Assembly (NCBI RefSeq): GCF_013409345.1
Contig: NZ_JACCBB010000001.1
Coordinates: 2,604,001 to 2,668,000, forward strand
DNA length: 64,000 bases
DNA from: Kineococcus aurantiacus
Lineage (GTDB): Bacteria; Actinomycetota; Actinomycetes; Actinomycetales; Kineococcaceae
Reading direction: 5' to 3'
In this document: piece by piece, positions 26,195 through 34,339 of the stretch
Layout of the letters: every line of letters starts with the position of its first letter
How positions within the stretch are numbered: position 1 is the stretch's first letter
Translations under genes and position numbers: made by a program
The notes under the pieces: model-generated
The model's database searches: none
Told to the model about the DNA's origin: nothing
What the model saw: only the letters and a program-made list of their open reading frames with translations

Positions 26195-27427
26195 GTGAGC
26201 CTCGACACCCGCACCGCCACCCCCTGGCTCGGCCACGAGCGCGGGACCCGCGGCTACCGCCGCCTCACCGTCGCCCTCTTCGCCGCCGGTGTCGCGACCT
26301 TCGCCCAGCTGTACTCCGTGCAGGCCGTCCTGCCCGCCGTGGCCACCGGGCTGCACCTCGGCGCCTCCGAGGCCGCGCTGGGCGTCTCCGTCGCGACGGG
26401 GGCGCTGGCCGTCTCCGTCGTCGGCTGGAGCGCCGCCGCCGACCGGTTCGGCCGCGTCCCCGTCATGGTCGTCTCCGCCGTCCTGGCCACCGCCCTCGGC
26501 TTCGCGGTGCCCCTGGCCCCGTCCCTGACGCCCCTGCTCCTGCTGCGCGCGCTGCAGGGCGCGGCCCTCGGCGGGCTGCCCGCCGTCGCCACCGCCCACC
26601 TCGCCGAGGAGGTCCACGCCCGCGAGGTCGCGCTCGCCGCCGGCGCCTACGTCTCGGGGACCTCCCTGGGCGGCCTGAGCGGGCGTGTCGTCTCCTCCGC
26701 CGTCGCCGACCTGCTCGGCTGGCGCTGGGGCGTGGCCGCCGTCGCCGTCGCCGGGCTCGCCGCGACCGTCGTGTTCTGCGCCCTCGTGCCCCCCGCGCGC
26801 GGCACCGCCCGCCGCGGGACGAGCGGCCCGGCCCTGCGGACCCGCGTGCGGCGGGCCGTGTCAGACCCGGGGCTGCTCGCCCTCTACGCCCAGGCCCTGC
26901 TGCTCATGGGCGGGTTCGTCACCGTCTACAACTACCTCGGGTTCCGGCTGCTGCGGCCCCCGTTCTCGCTGTCCCAGACCGTCGTCGGCCTGCTGTTCGT
27001 CGTCTACCTCGCCGGCACCCTCAGCTCCTCCCTCGCCGGCCGGCTCGCCGGCCGCGGCCGGGCGCGCGTCCTGCTCGGCTCCGTCGCCGTGTTCACCGCC
27101 GGCTGCCTGCTGACGCTGGCCGGCGACCTCGTCGTGGTCGTGGCCGGGCTCGTCCTGCTCACCGCCGGGTTCTTCGCCGCGCACGCCGTCGCCAGCGGCT
27201 GGGTCGGGGCCCGCGCCCACCCGCAGGTCCGCGGCCAGGCCTCGGCGCTCTACACCGCCGCCTACTACGTCGGGTCCAGCGTCGTGGGCTGGCTCGCCGG
27301 GTTCGCCTTCGGGGCCGGCGGGTGGGCCGTCGTGGTCGGCGTCGTGGTGGCGCTCGCGGTCTGCGCGGCGGTCCTGGCGGTCCTGGGCCTGCGCCCCCGG
27401 GCGGCGGCGGGCAGCATGGGGGCGTGA
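26195..27427 (+). CDS. MFS transporter (YnfM-like)
   Basis: 410 aa from GTG 26195, twelve TM helices. The MFS loop-2/3 signature is AADRFGRVPVM and the second-half equivalent is AGRLAGRGRARVLL. AQLYSVQAVLPAVA near the start is typical of the YnfM subgroup of drug/arabinose-type exporters. Substrate unknown. Divergent from LysR; its stop overlaps the sirtuin start by 4 bp (GTGA), so the two are translated together. Confidence 0.9.
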   Translation: MSLDTRTATPWLGHERGTRGYRRLTVALFAAGVATFAQLYSVQAVLPAVATGLHLGASEAALGVSVATGALAVSVVGWSAAADRFGRVPVMVVSAVLATALGFAVPLAPSLTPLLLLRALQGAALGGLPAVATAHLAEEVHAREVALAAGAYVSGTSLGGLSGRVVSSAVADLLGWRWGVAAVAVAGLAATVVFCALVPPARGTARRGTSGPALRTRVRRAVSDPGLLALYAQALLLMGGFVTVYNYLGFRLLRPPFSLSQTVVGLLFVVYLAGTLSSSLAGRLAGRGRARVLLGSVAVFTAGCLLTLAGDLVVVVAGLVLLTAGFFAAHAVASGWVGARAHPQVRGQASALYTAAYYVGSSVVGWLAGFAFGAGGWAVVVGVVVALAVCAAVLAVLGLRPRAAAGSMGA

Positions 27428-28308
27428 GCGGGGAACTCGTCGGGCAGCTCGGGCAGGCCGGGCCGGGGGAGCAGGCCGAGCAGTCCGGGCGGCTGGAGGA
27501 GCTGGTGCGCGCCGGCGGGGTCGTCGTCCTCGAGGGGGCCGGGATGTCGACCGGTTCGGGCATCCCCGACTACCGGGGCCCCAACGGGTCGCTGACCCGG
27601 CACACCCCCATGACCTACCGGGAGTTCACCGGCTCGGCGGAGAACCGGCGCCGGTACTGGGGACGCAGCCACGTCGGCTGGGAGCACTTCCGCCGCGCGC
27701 AGCCCAACCCCGCCCACCACGCCGTCGCCGCCCTCGAACGCGCCGGGTTCGTCACCGGCACGATCACCCAGAACGTCGACGGCCTCGACCTGGCCGCGGG
27801 GACCCGCGAGGTCGTCGAACTGCACGGCAACCTCGACCGGGTCGTCTGCCTGGACTGCGGGGAGGTCACCTCCCGGGCCGAGCTGGCCGACCGGCTCCGG
27901 GAGGCCAACCCCACGTTCGAGGCCCGCGTCGAGGAGCTCCACGCCCTGAACCCCGACGGCGACGCCGACCTCACCGACGCCCAGCTGGCGGGTTTCCGCA
28001 CGGTCCCGTGCCGGCGGTGCGGGCAGGACGCCCTCAAGGCCGACGTCGTGTTCTTCGGCGAGACGGTCCCCAAGGACCGCGTCGAGCGGTCGTTCGCGCT
28101 GCTCGACGCCGGGCGGTCCCTGCTGGTGCTGGGTTCCTCCCTGGCGGTCATGTCGGGGTACCGGTTCGTCCTGCACGCCGCCAAGCACGGCAAACCCGTC
28201 GCGATCGTGACGGCCGGCCCGACCCGCGGGGACGCCAAGGCGACGGTCCGCCTCGACGCGGCCCTGCAGGACGTGCTGCCGGACCTGCGGCGGCGCCTGG
28301 GCGCCTGA
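27424..28308 (+). CDS. NAD-dependent protein deacetylase, Sir2 family
   Basis: 294 aa from GTG 27424. NAD-binding GAGMSTGSGIPDYRGPNG, catalytic His in VVELHGNLDRVVC, TQNVDGLD, four zinc cysteines (CLDC and CRRC pairs), and FFGETVPKDR. It has an insert between the zinc pairs. This is the SIRT4-like bacterial class as I read it; its substrates may be acylated lysines other than acetyl. Coupled to the MFS gene, a pairing I cannot explain functionally. Confidence 0.9.
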   Translation: MSGELVGQLGQAGPGEQAEQSGRLEELVRAGGVVVLEGAGMSTGSGIPDYRGPNGSLTRHTPMTYREFTGSAENRRRYWGRSHVGWEHFRRAQPNPAHHAVAALERAGFVTGTITQNVDGLDLAAGTREVVELHGNLDRVVCLDCGEVTSRAELADRLREANPTFEARVEELHALNPDGDADLTDAQLAGFRTVPCRRCGQDALKADVVFFGETVPKDRVERSFALLDAGRSLLVLGSSLAVMSGYRFVLHAAKHGKPVAIVTAGPTRGDAKATVRLDAALQDVLPDLRRRLGA

Positions 28309-28319
28309 CCGCGGACGGG

Positions 28320-28712
28320 TCAGAACGCCCCGCCCGTGCGCCACGGCACCTGCTGCAGGGTCAGGGAGTTCCCGTCGGGGTCGCAGAACCCCGCGTGCAG
28401 GACCCCGCCGCCGACGTCGACGACCGGGCCGACGTCGACCCCGCGGCCGACGAGCTCGGCGCGGGCGGCCTCGACGTCCTCGACCACCAGGTGCAGCCCG
28501 CGGACCGAACCGGGCGGGGCGCCGTAGACGTCCAGGCCCGAGCCGAAACCGATCGAGCAGGCCGACCCGGGCGGGGTGACCTGGACCACCCGGACCCCCG
28601 GGGCCGGCTGGACGTCGACGTCGGCGTGGAAACCGAGTCGGTCGACGTAGAACGCCTTCGCGCGGTCGACGTCGCTCACCGGGACGGGCACGAGTTCGAG
28701 CTTGGCGTCCAC
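28320..28712 (-). CDS. VOC family protein (glyoxalase-like)
   Basis: 130 aa. LELVPVPVSDVDRAKAFYVDRLGF, HLVVEDVEAARAELVGRGVDVG and FCDPDGNSLTLQQVP are the two VOC modules. Metal and substrate unknown. It converges with the sirtuin gene and follows the TetR gene in the same direction with only 4 bp between, so it is likely cotranscribed with that regulator and part of the same response. Confidence 0.86.
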   Translation of the reverse strand: MDAKLELVPVPVSDVDRAKAFYVDRLGFHADVDVQPAPGVRVVQVTPPGSACSIGFGSGLDVYGAPPGSVRGLHLVVEDVEAARAELVGRGVDVGPVVDVGGGVLHAGFCDPDGNSLTLQQVPWRTGGAF

Positions 28713-28716
28713 GTCG

Positions 28717-29310
28717 TCAGCGTAGGCCGTCGAGCAACCGGTCGACGGCGGCCCGTTGCCGGCCGGCGGTGTAGACCTCGGGGTCGGCGGCGGCCAGGGC
28801 GTTCAGCCCCTCCACCTGCGCGGCGAGGGTCACGGCGAGCTGGGTGCGCCCGGCGGCCGAGGACCGCGGCAGGCACCGCCCCACGAGGCGTTCGAGGCGG
28901 TCCAGGAACGCGCGGTGGTGGGCCACGTGGACGGCGCGCAGCTCAGGGTCGGGCACGGCGGCGGCCAGGAACCCCACCCACACGCGCCCCTCCTCGCGCT
29001 CGTCCTCCGTCAGGGACAGGGCGGCGTGCAGCACGGCGCGCAGGGTCTCCCACGGGTCCTGGCCCGACCCCTCCGCAGCGTCCTCCAGGGCGTCGGCGCG
29101 CTGCCCGGTCCGGCGGTGCAGGAGCTCGCGGGCGTGCCGCAGCAGGGTCCGCTTGTCGGCGAAGGCGTGCAGCACGAGACCGGTGGTGCAGCCGGCGCGC
29201 TCGGCGACGGCGCGCAGCGTCAGGCCCGGCAGCCCGTCGCGGGCCAGCACGGCCCACACCGCGGCCGAGAGCTGCTCGCGCTGGGCCTCCACGTCGCGCG
29301 TCCTGGGCAT
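28717..29310 (-). CDS. TetR family transcriptional regulator
   Basis: 197 aa from ATG 29310 with AAAGGGGG upstream. HTH: RAVAERAGCTTGLVLHAFADKRTLL. Divergent from the GNAT gene, with a 23-bp palindrome between. The VOC gene follows after 4 bp. It should repress both directions. Ligand unknown. Confidence 0.91.
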   Translation of the reverse strand: MPRTRDVEAQREQLSAAVWAVLARDGLPGLTLRAVAERAGCTTGLVLHAFADKRTLLRHARELLHRRTGQRADALEDAAEGSGQDPWETLRAVLHAALSLTEDEREEGRVWVGFLAAAVPDPELRAVHVAHHRAFLDRLERLVGRCLPRSSAAGRTQLAVTLAAQVEGLNALAAADPEVYTAGRQRAAVDRLLDGLR

Positions 29311-29328
29311 CCGAACCCCCTTTCCGTG

Positions 29329-29351
29329 ACGGATGTTACCGTAACGTCCGT
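29329..29351. promoter_or_regulatory. TetR operator overlapping the GNAT promoter
   Basis: Near-perfect dyad ACGGATGTTAC-C-GTAACGTCCGT (10 of 11 arm positions). It ends 1 bp before the GNAT ATG. A -10-like TAACGT at 29342-29347 lies inside the right arm, placing transcription start at or near the ATG, so the GNAT mRNA is probably leaderless and the repressor would cover the promoter directly. Confidence 0.65.
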
Positions 29352-29352
29352 G

Positions 29353-29814
29353 ATGGAAAAGAGCTTCACCGTGGCGCGCGTGCCCTGGGACGACCCCGAC
29401 GGCGACCGGCTGCGCGCCGCCCAGCGCGCCGAGCTCGACGCCCGCTACGGCACCGACGACCACGAACCCGGCACCCCGCCCAGCGCGGCCGACGTCCCCG
29501 TGTTCCTCCTGGCCCGCGACGGCACCGGCCGGGCCGTCGCCTGCGGCGGGCTGCGCCCCCTCGACGCCACGACGGCCGAGGTCAAGCGCATGTACGTCGA
29601 GCCCGCCCGGCGCGGCAGCGGCGTCGCCACCCTCGTCCTGCGCGCCGTCGAGGCCGAGGCGCGGGCGCTGGGCGTCCGGCGGCTGCTGCTGGAGACCGGC
29701 ACCCTGCAGCCCGAGGCCCTGCGGTTCTACCTGCGCGAGGGCTACGAGCGCATCGAGAACTTCGGCCCCTACGCCGGGCAGGAACTGTCGATCTGCTGCG
29801 CCCGCGACCTCTGA
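29353..29814 (+). CDS. GNAT family N-acetyltransferase
   Basis: 153 aa from ATG 29353; no Shine-Dalgarno, consistent with a leaderless mRNA. Acetyl-CoA site VEPARRGSGVATLVL, then LLLETGTLQPEALRFYLREGYERI, typical of small GNATs. The acceptor is unknown. Repressed, by inference, by the divergent TetR. The rRNA methyltransferase gene starts 15 bp downstream. Confidence 0.85.
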   Translation: MEKSFTVARVPWDDPDGDRLRAAQRAELDARYGTDDHEPGTPPSAADVPVFLLARDGTGRAVACGGLRPLDATTAEVKRMYVEPARRGSGVATLVLRAVEAEARALGVRRLLLETGTLQPEALRFYLREGYERIENFGPYAGQELSICCARDL

Positions 29815-29829
29815 GAAGATGGAGGGGCC

Positions 29830-30951
29830 ATGCAGTGCTCCTACTTCGACGCCCACGCGTGCCGGTCGTGCACCCTGATCGAGGTCCCCTACCCCGACCA
29901 GGTGCGCAGCAAGGAGGACCGCTGCGCCGAACTGCTCTCGGACCACCCCGGCCTGGAGTGGCTGCCCACCGTCCGCAGCCCCGAGAGCGGCTACCGGAAC
30001 AAGGCCAAGATGGTCGTCGGGGGCACCGCCGCCGCCCCCACCCTCGGGATCCTCGACGCCTGCGGGCGCGGGGTTGACCTGCGCGGGTGCGCCGTGATCG
30101 CCCCCGGCGTCCGCGACGTCCTGCCCGCCCTCGCCTGGTTCGTCACGCGCGCCGGGATCCCCCCGTACGACGTCCCGCGCCGCCGCGGTGAGCTCAAGCA
30201 CGTCCTCGTCACCGAGTCCCCGACCGGTGAGCTGATGGTGCGGTTCGTCCTGCGCTCGCGGGGACCGCTGGACCGGCTGCGCGAGCACCTGCCCGCCCTG
30301 CTCGCCCGCGCGCCCCGCATCGCCGTCGTCACGGCCAACCTGCTGCCCGAGCACAAGGCCGTCGTCGAGGGTGACGTCGACGTCCCCCTCACCGAGCGGA
30401 CCACCCTCGCGATGCCCCTGGGCGGCCTCACCCTGGACCTGCGCCCGCAGAGCTTCTTCCAGACGAACTCCCACGTCGCCGGGCAGCTCTACGCCCAGGT
30501 CGCCCGGTGGGTCGACGAGGTCGCCCCGGCCAGCGTGTGGGACCTGTACTGCGGCGTCGGGGGTTTCGCCCTCCACTGCGCCGCCCCCGGCCGCCGCGTC
30601 ACCGGGATCGAGGTCAGCGCCGAAGCCGTCGAGAGCGCACGTCACGCCGCCCGCGACCTGCCCGACGTGCGGTTCGAGGCCGGCGACGCGACCCGCTTCG
30701 CGCGCGAGTCCACCGAGGTGCCCGAACTCGTCGTGGTGAACCCGCCGCGGCGGGGCATCGGCCCCGAACTGGCCGGCTGGCTGGAGGACAGCGGCGTCCG
30801 GCACGTCGTCTACTCCAGCTGCAACCCCGACACCCTCGCGCAGGACCTGCGGGCCATGCCGTCGCTGCGGGCCGTGCGGGGACGGGTGCTGGACATGTTC
30901 CCGCAGACCAACCACGTGGAGGTCGCGGTCCTGCTCACCCGGGGCGGCTGA
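29830..30951 (+). CDS. rlmC: 23S rRNA (uracil-C5)-methyltransferase RlmC/RumB
   Basis: 373 aa, the RumB length (no TRAM domain). Fe-S cluster cysteines 3, 11 and 14 (CSYFDAHACRSC). SAM site VWDLYCGVGGFALHCA, PRRGIG and the catalytic cysteine in YSSCNPDTLAQDL. It makes 5-methyluridine in 23S rRNA, U747 in E. coli. Start ATG 29830 has GGAGGGG ahead. It follows the GNAT gene by 15 bp. Confidence 0.92.
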   Translation: MQCSYFDAHACRSCTLIEVPYPDQVRSKEDRCAELLSDHPGLEWLPTVRSPESGYRNKAKMVVGGTAAAPTLGILDACGRGVDLRGCAVIAPGVRDVLPALAWFVTRAGIPPYDVPRRRGELKHVLVTESPTGELMVRFVLRSRGPLDRLREHLPALLARAPRIAVVTANLLPEHKAVVEGDVDVPLTERTTLAMPLGGLTLDLRPQSFFQTNSHVAGQLYAQVARWVDEVAPASVWDLYCGVGGFALHCAAPGRRVTGIEVSAEAVESARHAARDLPDVRFEAGDATRFARESTEVPELVVVNPPRRGIGPELAGWLEDSGVRHVVYSSCNPDTLAQDLRAMPSLRAVRGRVLDMFPQTNHVEVAVLLTRGG

Positions 30952-30961
30952 GGGCCCCGGC

Positions 30962-31258
30962 CTAACGCAGCCGGTCGGGTTCGTTGCGCTTCTCCTGGAG
31001 GAAGACGAGGAAGTCGTCGGTGGCGAGGTGGCGGGTGAACGTCCCGTGGCGGCCGTTGTACCGGGTCTCCTCGACCTGCGGGTACGTCGCGCCGCGCAGC
31101 CGGGTCAGCCGTTCCCCGACCAGGGGCACCGGCTCGTCGCCCCACGCGAGGTCGAGGAGCTGCTCGCGCTGCGCCGGCCGCAGGCAGGACCACCAGTGCT
31201 CCCAGTCGTGCCCGCCCCACAGGTCGTCGGGATGGCCCTCGAAGATGCTGACGCCCAC
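30962..31258 (-). CDS. Hypothetical acidic small protein
   Basis: 98 aa, Trp-rich near the N-terminus (LWGGHDWEHWWSCLRP) and with a polar C-terminal half ending LVFLQEKRNEPDRLR. Soluble, no signal peptide. I do not recognise the family. It converges with rlmC. Confidence 0.6.
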   Translation of the reverse strand: MGVSIFEGHPDDLWGGHDWEHWWSCLRPAQREQLLDLAWGDEPVPLVGERLTRLRGATYPQVEETRYNGRHGTFTRHLATDDFLVFLQEKRNEPDRLR

Positions 31259-31331
31259 GGGTCCAGGATGCGGGTGCCGGGTCCGCGGCGGGCAGCGGCA
31301 CCCCCGGACGGCGCAGGGGCCGCCGGTCCCC

Positions 31332-31363
31332 GGTCACGGCCGTGGTCACGGCCGTGGTCACGG
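31332..31363. repeat. Tandem 12-bp repeat at a gene end
   Basis: GGTCACGGCCGT occurs twice followed by a partial GGTCACGG. It spans the stop codon of the GH16-like gene, so copy-number change would not alter the protein much. Confidence 0.8.
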
Positions 31364-32122
31364 AGCCCGCGGGACCCACTTCCCGACCCAGTCGACCTCC
31401 AGGGTCGGCAGGGTCGCCGGGACGGGGGTGCCGCGCTTGCGGTGCGTCTGGACGCCCAGCCACAGCGGCTCCGACGGGAAGACGAGCGCGGAGTCGTCCA
31501 CGCCGTTCGCGCGGACGCCGTCCCACTCGACCGACTGGCCCGCGACCTCGACGCGCACGAGGCGCGGTCCGAGGGTGAGCCACACGGTCTGCCAGGTGGT
31601 GAAGTCGGCCCGCAGGACACCGAGGCGGCGCTGCTGGTGCTGCCGGGCCGGCGGCAGGCGCGGGTCGCGCCAGTGGATCGTCGCGGCGACCGACTGCCGG
31701 TCGCCGCCGCCGTCCTCGACGACGTCGATCTCCGGCGGCCAGCCGCCCCCCTTGCGGTACAGCAGGACGACGTGACCGACGGAACCGTCGTCGGCGTCGA
31801 CGCGGTACCGGAACCCCCACGTGCCGTAGGGCCGGCGCAGGGCGGGGACGGCGTCCAGCGCCCGCGCGCTCGACGTCCCGGCGGACTCCACGACGCCGTC
31901 GGGGCCGATCGTCGTCTCGAACCGCAGGGAACCGGTGCCCGAGGGGTCGGCGACGAGGTTCGCGCGGTTCCACCGCGCGGTGCCGGCCAGCCCCTTCGGG
32001 TCGCCGTGGTAGGCCGACCACCAGTCGGTGTTCCGGCCGGACCGGAAGTCGTCCAGCCACACCTGCTCGTAGCCGGCCCCGGGGCCGTCCCCGGGGCCGT
32101 GCCCGCGGTCGTCGTCCGTCAC
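31358..32122 (-). CDS. Glycoside hydrolase family 16-like protein without signal peptide
   Basis: 254 aa. The GH16 catalytic motif ExDxxE is present as PPEIDVVEDGG (nucleophile and acid/base glutamates), with the preceding VVLLYRKGGGWP and following AATIHWRD strands and a TWQTVWLTLGP stretch matching the jelly-roll. Family members cut beta-1,3/1,4-glucans, agar or carrageenan. There is no export signal, and the N-terminus is a His/Gly/Asp-rich stretch, so it is either intracellular or exported another way. The in-frame starts upstream add no signal either. Confidence 0.72.
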   Translation of the reverse strand: MTDDDRGHGPGDGPGAGYEQVWLDDFRSGRNTDWWSAYHGDPKGLAGTARWNRANLVADPSGTGSLRFETTIGPDGVVESAGTSSARALDAVPALRRPYGTWGFRYRVDADDGSVGHVVLLYRKGGGWPPEIDVVEDGGGDRQSVAATIHWRDPRLPPARQHQQRRLGVLRADFTTWQTVWLTLGPRLVRVEVAGQSVEWDGVRANGVDDSALVFPSEPLWLGVQTHRKRGTPVPATLPTLEVDWVGKWVPRAP

Positions 32123-32165
32123 GGCGGGAGCCTGTCAGGCCGCCGGCCCCGCCGCGACCGGGTCC

Positions 32166-32804
32166 TCAGGCCACGGGTTCCTCGTCCAGCCAGCTCTGCA
32201 GGACCCGGCACAGCGGCTGCAGCTCCCGGTCCAGCTCGGGCAGCAGCGCGGCCGTCGGGTTCTCCACGTCCAGCCAGCGCCGCAGCATCGCCACGTACGC
32301 CCCGTGCACCCCGCCGGCGATGCCCTGCGGCGCCACGTCACCGGTCGCGAACCCGTGCCGGCGGGCGACGAAGGACGCCACGTGCTCGGACCAGGCGATC
32401 CACTGCTCCGACTCCTCCGAGCGCAGCTCGGTGGACCCCTCCAGGACCCTGAACCGTTGCATCCACAGGCCCTCGGGGTCGATGACCCGCTCCAGCGCCC
32501 CGATGATGCAGCCTCGCACCAGGTCCAGCGTCGCGCCCTCGGCGCCCACGGCGGCTTCGAGCAGCTCGGCGAAGCCGGCCGTGAACTCGTCGAAGCGCCA
32601 CCAGATGATGGAGCCCTTGGAGGGGAAGTACCGGAAGAAGCTCGTCTTGCTCACCCCGGCCGCCGCGGTGATCTCGGCGAGGGTCGTGTCCTCGAAACCC
32701 TTGCGCAGGAACAAGTCGATCGCGACGGTCTCGATCTCTTCGCGGGAGGAGGCGGGCGGCCTCCCACGTCGGGGGGCGGGGGTCTCCACCGGCTGCTCGG
32801 TCAC
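32166..32804 (-). CDS. TetR family transcriptional regulator
   Basis: 212 aa from GTG 32804. HTH: AEITAAAGVSKTSFFRYFPSKGSII after DLFLRKGFEDTTL. The C-terminal ligand domain is generic. It sits alone between two genes on the same strand; no obvious dyad was found in the 56-bp upstream spacer. Targets unknown. Confidence 0.88.
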   Translation of the reverse strand: MTEQPVETPAPRRGRPPASSREEIETVAIDLFLRKGFEDTTLAEITAAAGVSKTSFFRYFPSKGSIIWWRFDEFTAGFAELLEAAVGAEGATLDLVRGCIIGALERVIDPEGLWMQRFRVLEGSTELRSEESEQWIAWSEHVASFVARRHGFATGDVAPQGIAGGVHGAYVAMLRRWLDVENPTAALLPELDRELQPLCRVLQSWLDEEPVA

Positions 32805-32860
32805 GCCTGACAGCGTGCCACAAGCGTGCCCCCCGGCAGGGGGCCGCCACCGTTCCGGTC

Positions 32861-34339
32861 CTACGGCCGGCGCGCGGCGGTGCCGGTGGTGGTGGGGTGG
32901 AGCAACCGTCCGGCGAGGCCGTGCACGTCGACGCACGGCAGCAGGGGCCCGGTCGCCGAACCGGTCCGCACCAGCGGCGCGCGTTCCTCCGCGGCGGCCT
33001 CGCCGAGGTCCTCGCGCCAGACGGGGCGCTCGATGTCGGACAGACCCTCGACCACGAACCCGAGCCGGCGCGGCTCGGCGTCGGGGTCGGGCGCGGGGGG
33101 CCGCACGAGCAGGACGACCCCGCGGCGGGGGTCCTCCAGCCGGCCCCGGCCGAGGTGCTCGGCCAGGTCCACCAGCGGGACGACGTCGTGCTCGGTGACG
33201 AGGGCGCCCAGGTCCGAGCGGCCCCCGACCCAGGGCACCGGGTCGGGGGGGAAGGGGACCACGCCGTCGACCTGGGCCAGCGGCGTCGTCAGGGTGCCGC
33301 GGGCGCTGAAGACCACGACGGGGTCGTGCAGCGGGACGTCGGCGCCGCCACCCGTCGTCGCCGCCCGCACGGACGTGTTGAGCGAGGTCAGCGCGCTGAT
33401 CTCCGGGTCGGCCAGCACGGCCGCCACGTCGAGCACGAGCGTGTGCCCGTGCGGCAGGCGCGCCACCGCGCGCACGGCGCCGCCGGCCCGGCCGGAACCG
33501 GGCGCGGGGGAGGACCAGGCCCTCGGGGAGACCCGCACGATGTCGAGGGCCTCGTCGAACGCGAGCGCCAGCAGCCCGTGCTCGGAGCGCACCAGCAGGA
33601 CCTGCCACGCCCGGGACGGGTCCGCCGGCGGGAGACCGAGGACCACCAGGGGGTCGACCACGGGCAACCGGACGTCGCCGTGGTCGGTGACGCCCAGGCA
33701 CAGCGCCGAGGACAGCGGTGAGGGGCGCGGGGTGAGGGCGGGCAGCGTCGTCTGGACGTCGGCCACGTCGACGGCCAGCAGCAGCGGCACACCGGAGGCC
33801 GGTGTGCACCGGACGACGAGGTGGGCGGGGTCCTGCGTCGAACCGGTGTCGCCGCCGTCGGCCGCGAACACCGTGCCGCCGAGCTCGCCGGCCGTCGTGG
33901 CCAGGACCCCGGGGTGGCCCAGGACGGCGGCGGGGTCGAGCAGGCTGCCGATCTCACCGGTGCCCGGCCGCGCGAACGTGGCCGTGAACAACCGCGACCC
34001 GGGGTCCGCGACCGGTTGCAGCGCGGCGGTGTCGAGGTCGACGACGTCGTGGACGCCGTCGACGAGCAGCCCCAGCGCCCGTCCCTCGTGGACGAGCACG
34101 ACGACACCCATCGGCGCGCCGGGGCCGTCACCGGACGGGCGGCCGCAGAGGGCGCCGAGGTCGAGGACCGGCAGCACGGAGTCGCGCAGCAGCAGCGCCC
34201 CGACCAGCCCGGGTGCGTCCGTGGGCAGCGCGTCGAAGCGCTCGGGGAGCGGGACGACCTCGCGCAGGACGTCCACGGGCAGGGCGACCAGGGCGTCCTG
34301 CACCCGCAGCAGCCCCACCCGGGTGGAGCCGCGGGTCAC
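32861..34339 (-). CDS. Chemotaxis coupling protein with three CheW-like domains
   Basis: 492 aa. It appears to consist of three tandem CheW-fold units, roughly 1-155, 165-320 and 330-490; each has the LPVLDLGAL / [10 protein letters not shown] / [11 protein letters not shown] type core strand and a preceding V-x-P segment. CheW couples receptors to CheA kinase; multi-CheW proteins are uncommon. Its GTG start overlaps the stop of the MCP gene (GTGA), so receptor and coupler are made together. No CheA, CheB or CheR is nearby. Confidence 0.75.
   Translation of the reverse strand: MTRGSTRVGLLRVQDALVALPVDVLREVVPLPERFDALPTDAPGLVGALLLRDSVLPVLDLGALCGRPSGDGPGAPMGVVVLVHEGRALGLLVDGVHDVVDLDTAALQPVADPGSRLFTATFARPGTGEIGSLLDPAAVLGHPGVLATTAGELGGTVFAADGGDTGSTQDPAHLVVRCTPASGVPLLLAVDVADVQTTLPALTPRPSPLSSALCLGVTDHGDVRLPVVDPLVVLGLPPADPSRAWQVLLVRSEHGLLALAFDEALDIVRVSPRAWSSPAPGSGRAGGAVRAVARLPHGHTLVLDVAAVLADPEISALTSLNTSVRAATTGGGADVPLHDPVVVFSARGTLTTPLAQVDGVVPFPPDPVPWVGGRSDLGALVTEHDVVPLVDLAEHLGRGRLEDPRRGVVLLVRPPAPDPDAEPRRLGFVVEGLSDIERPVWREDLGEAAAEERAPLVRTGSATGPLLPCVDVHGLAGRLLHPTTTGTAARRP

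Noticed and set aside
22412-26617. Minus-strand open frame of 1401 codons
   Set aside because: Antisense to dinB, the glycosylase, an SDR and part of the LysR/MFS region; no recognisable domain.
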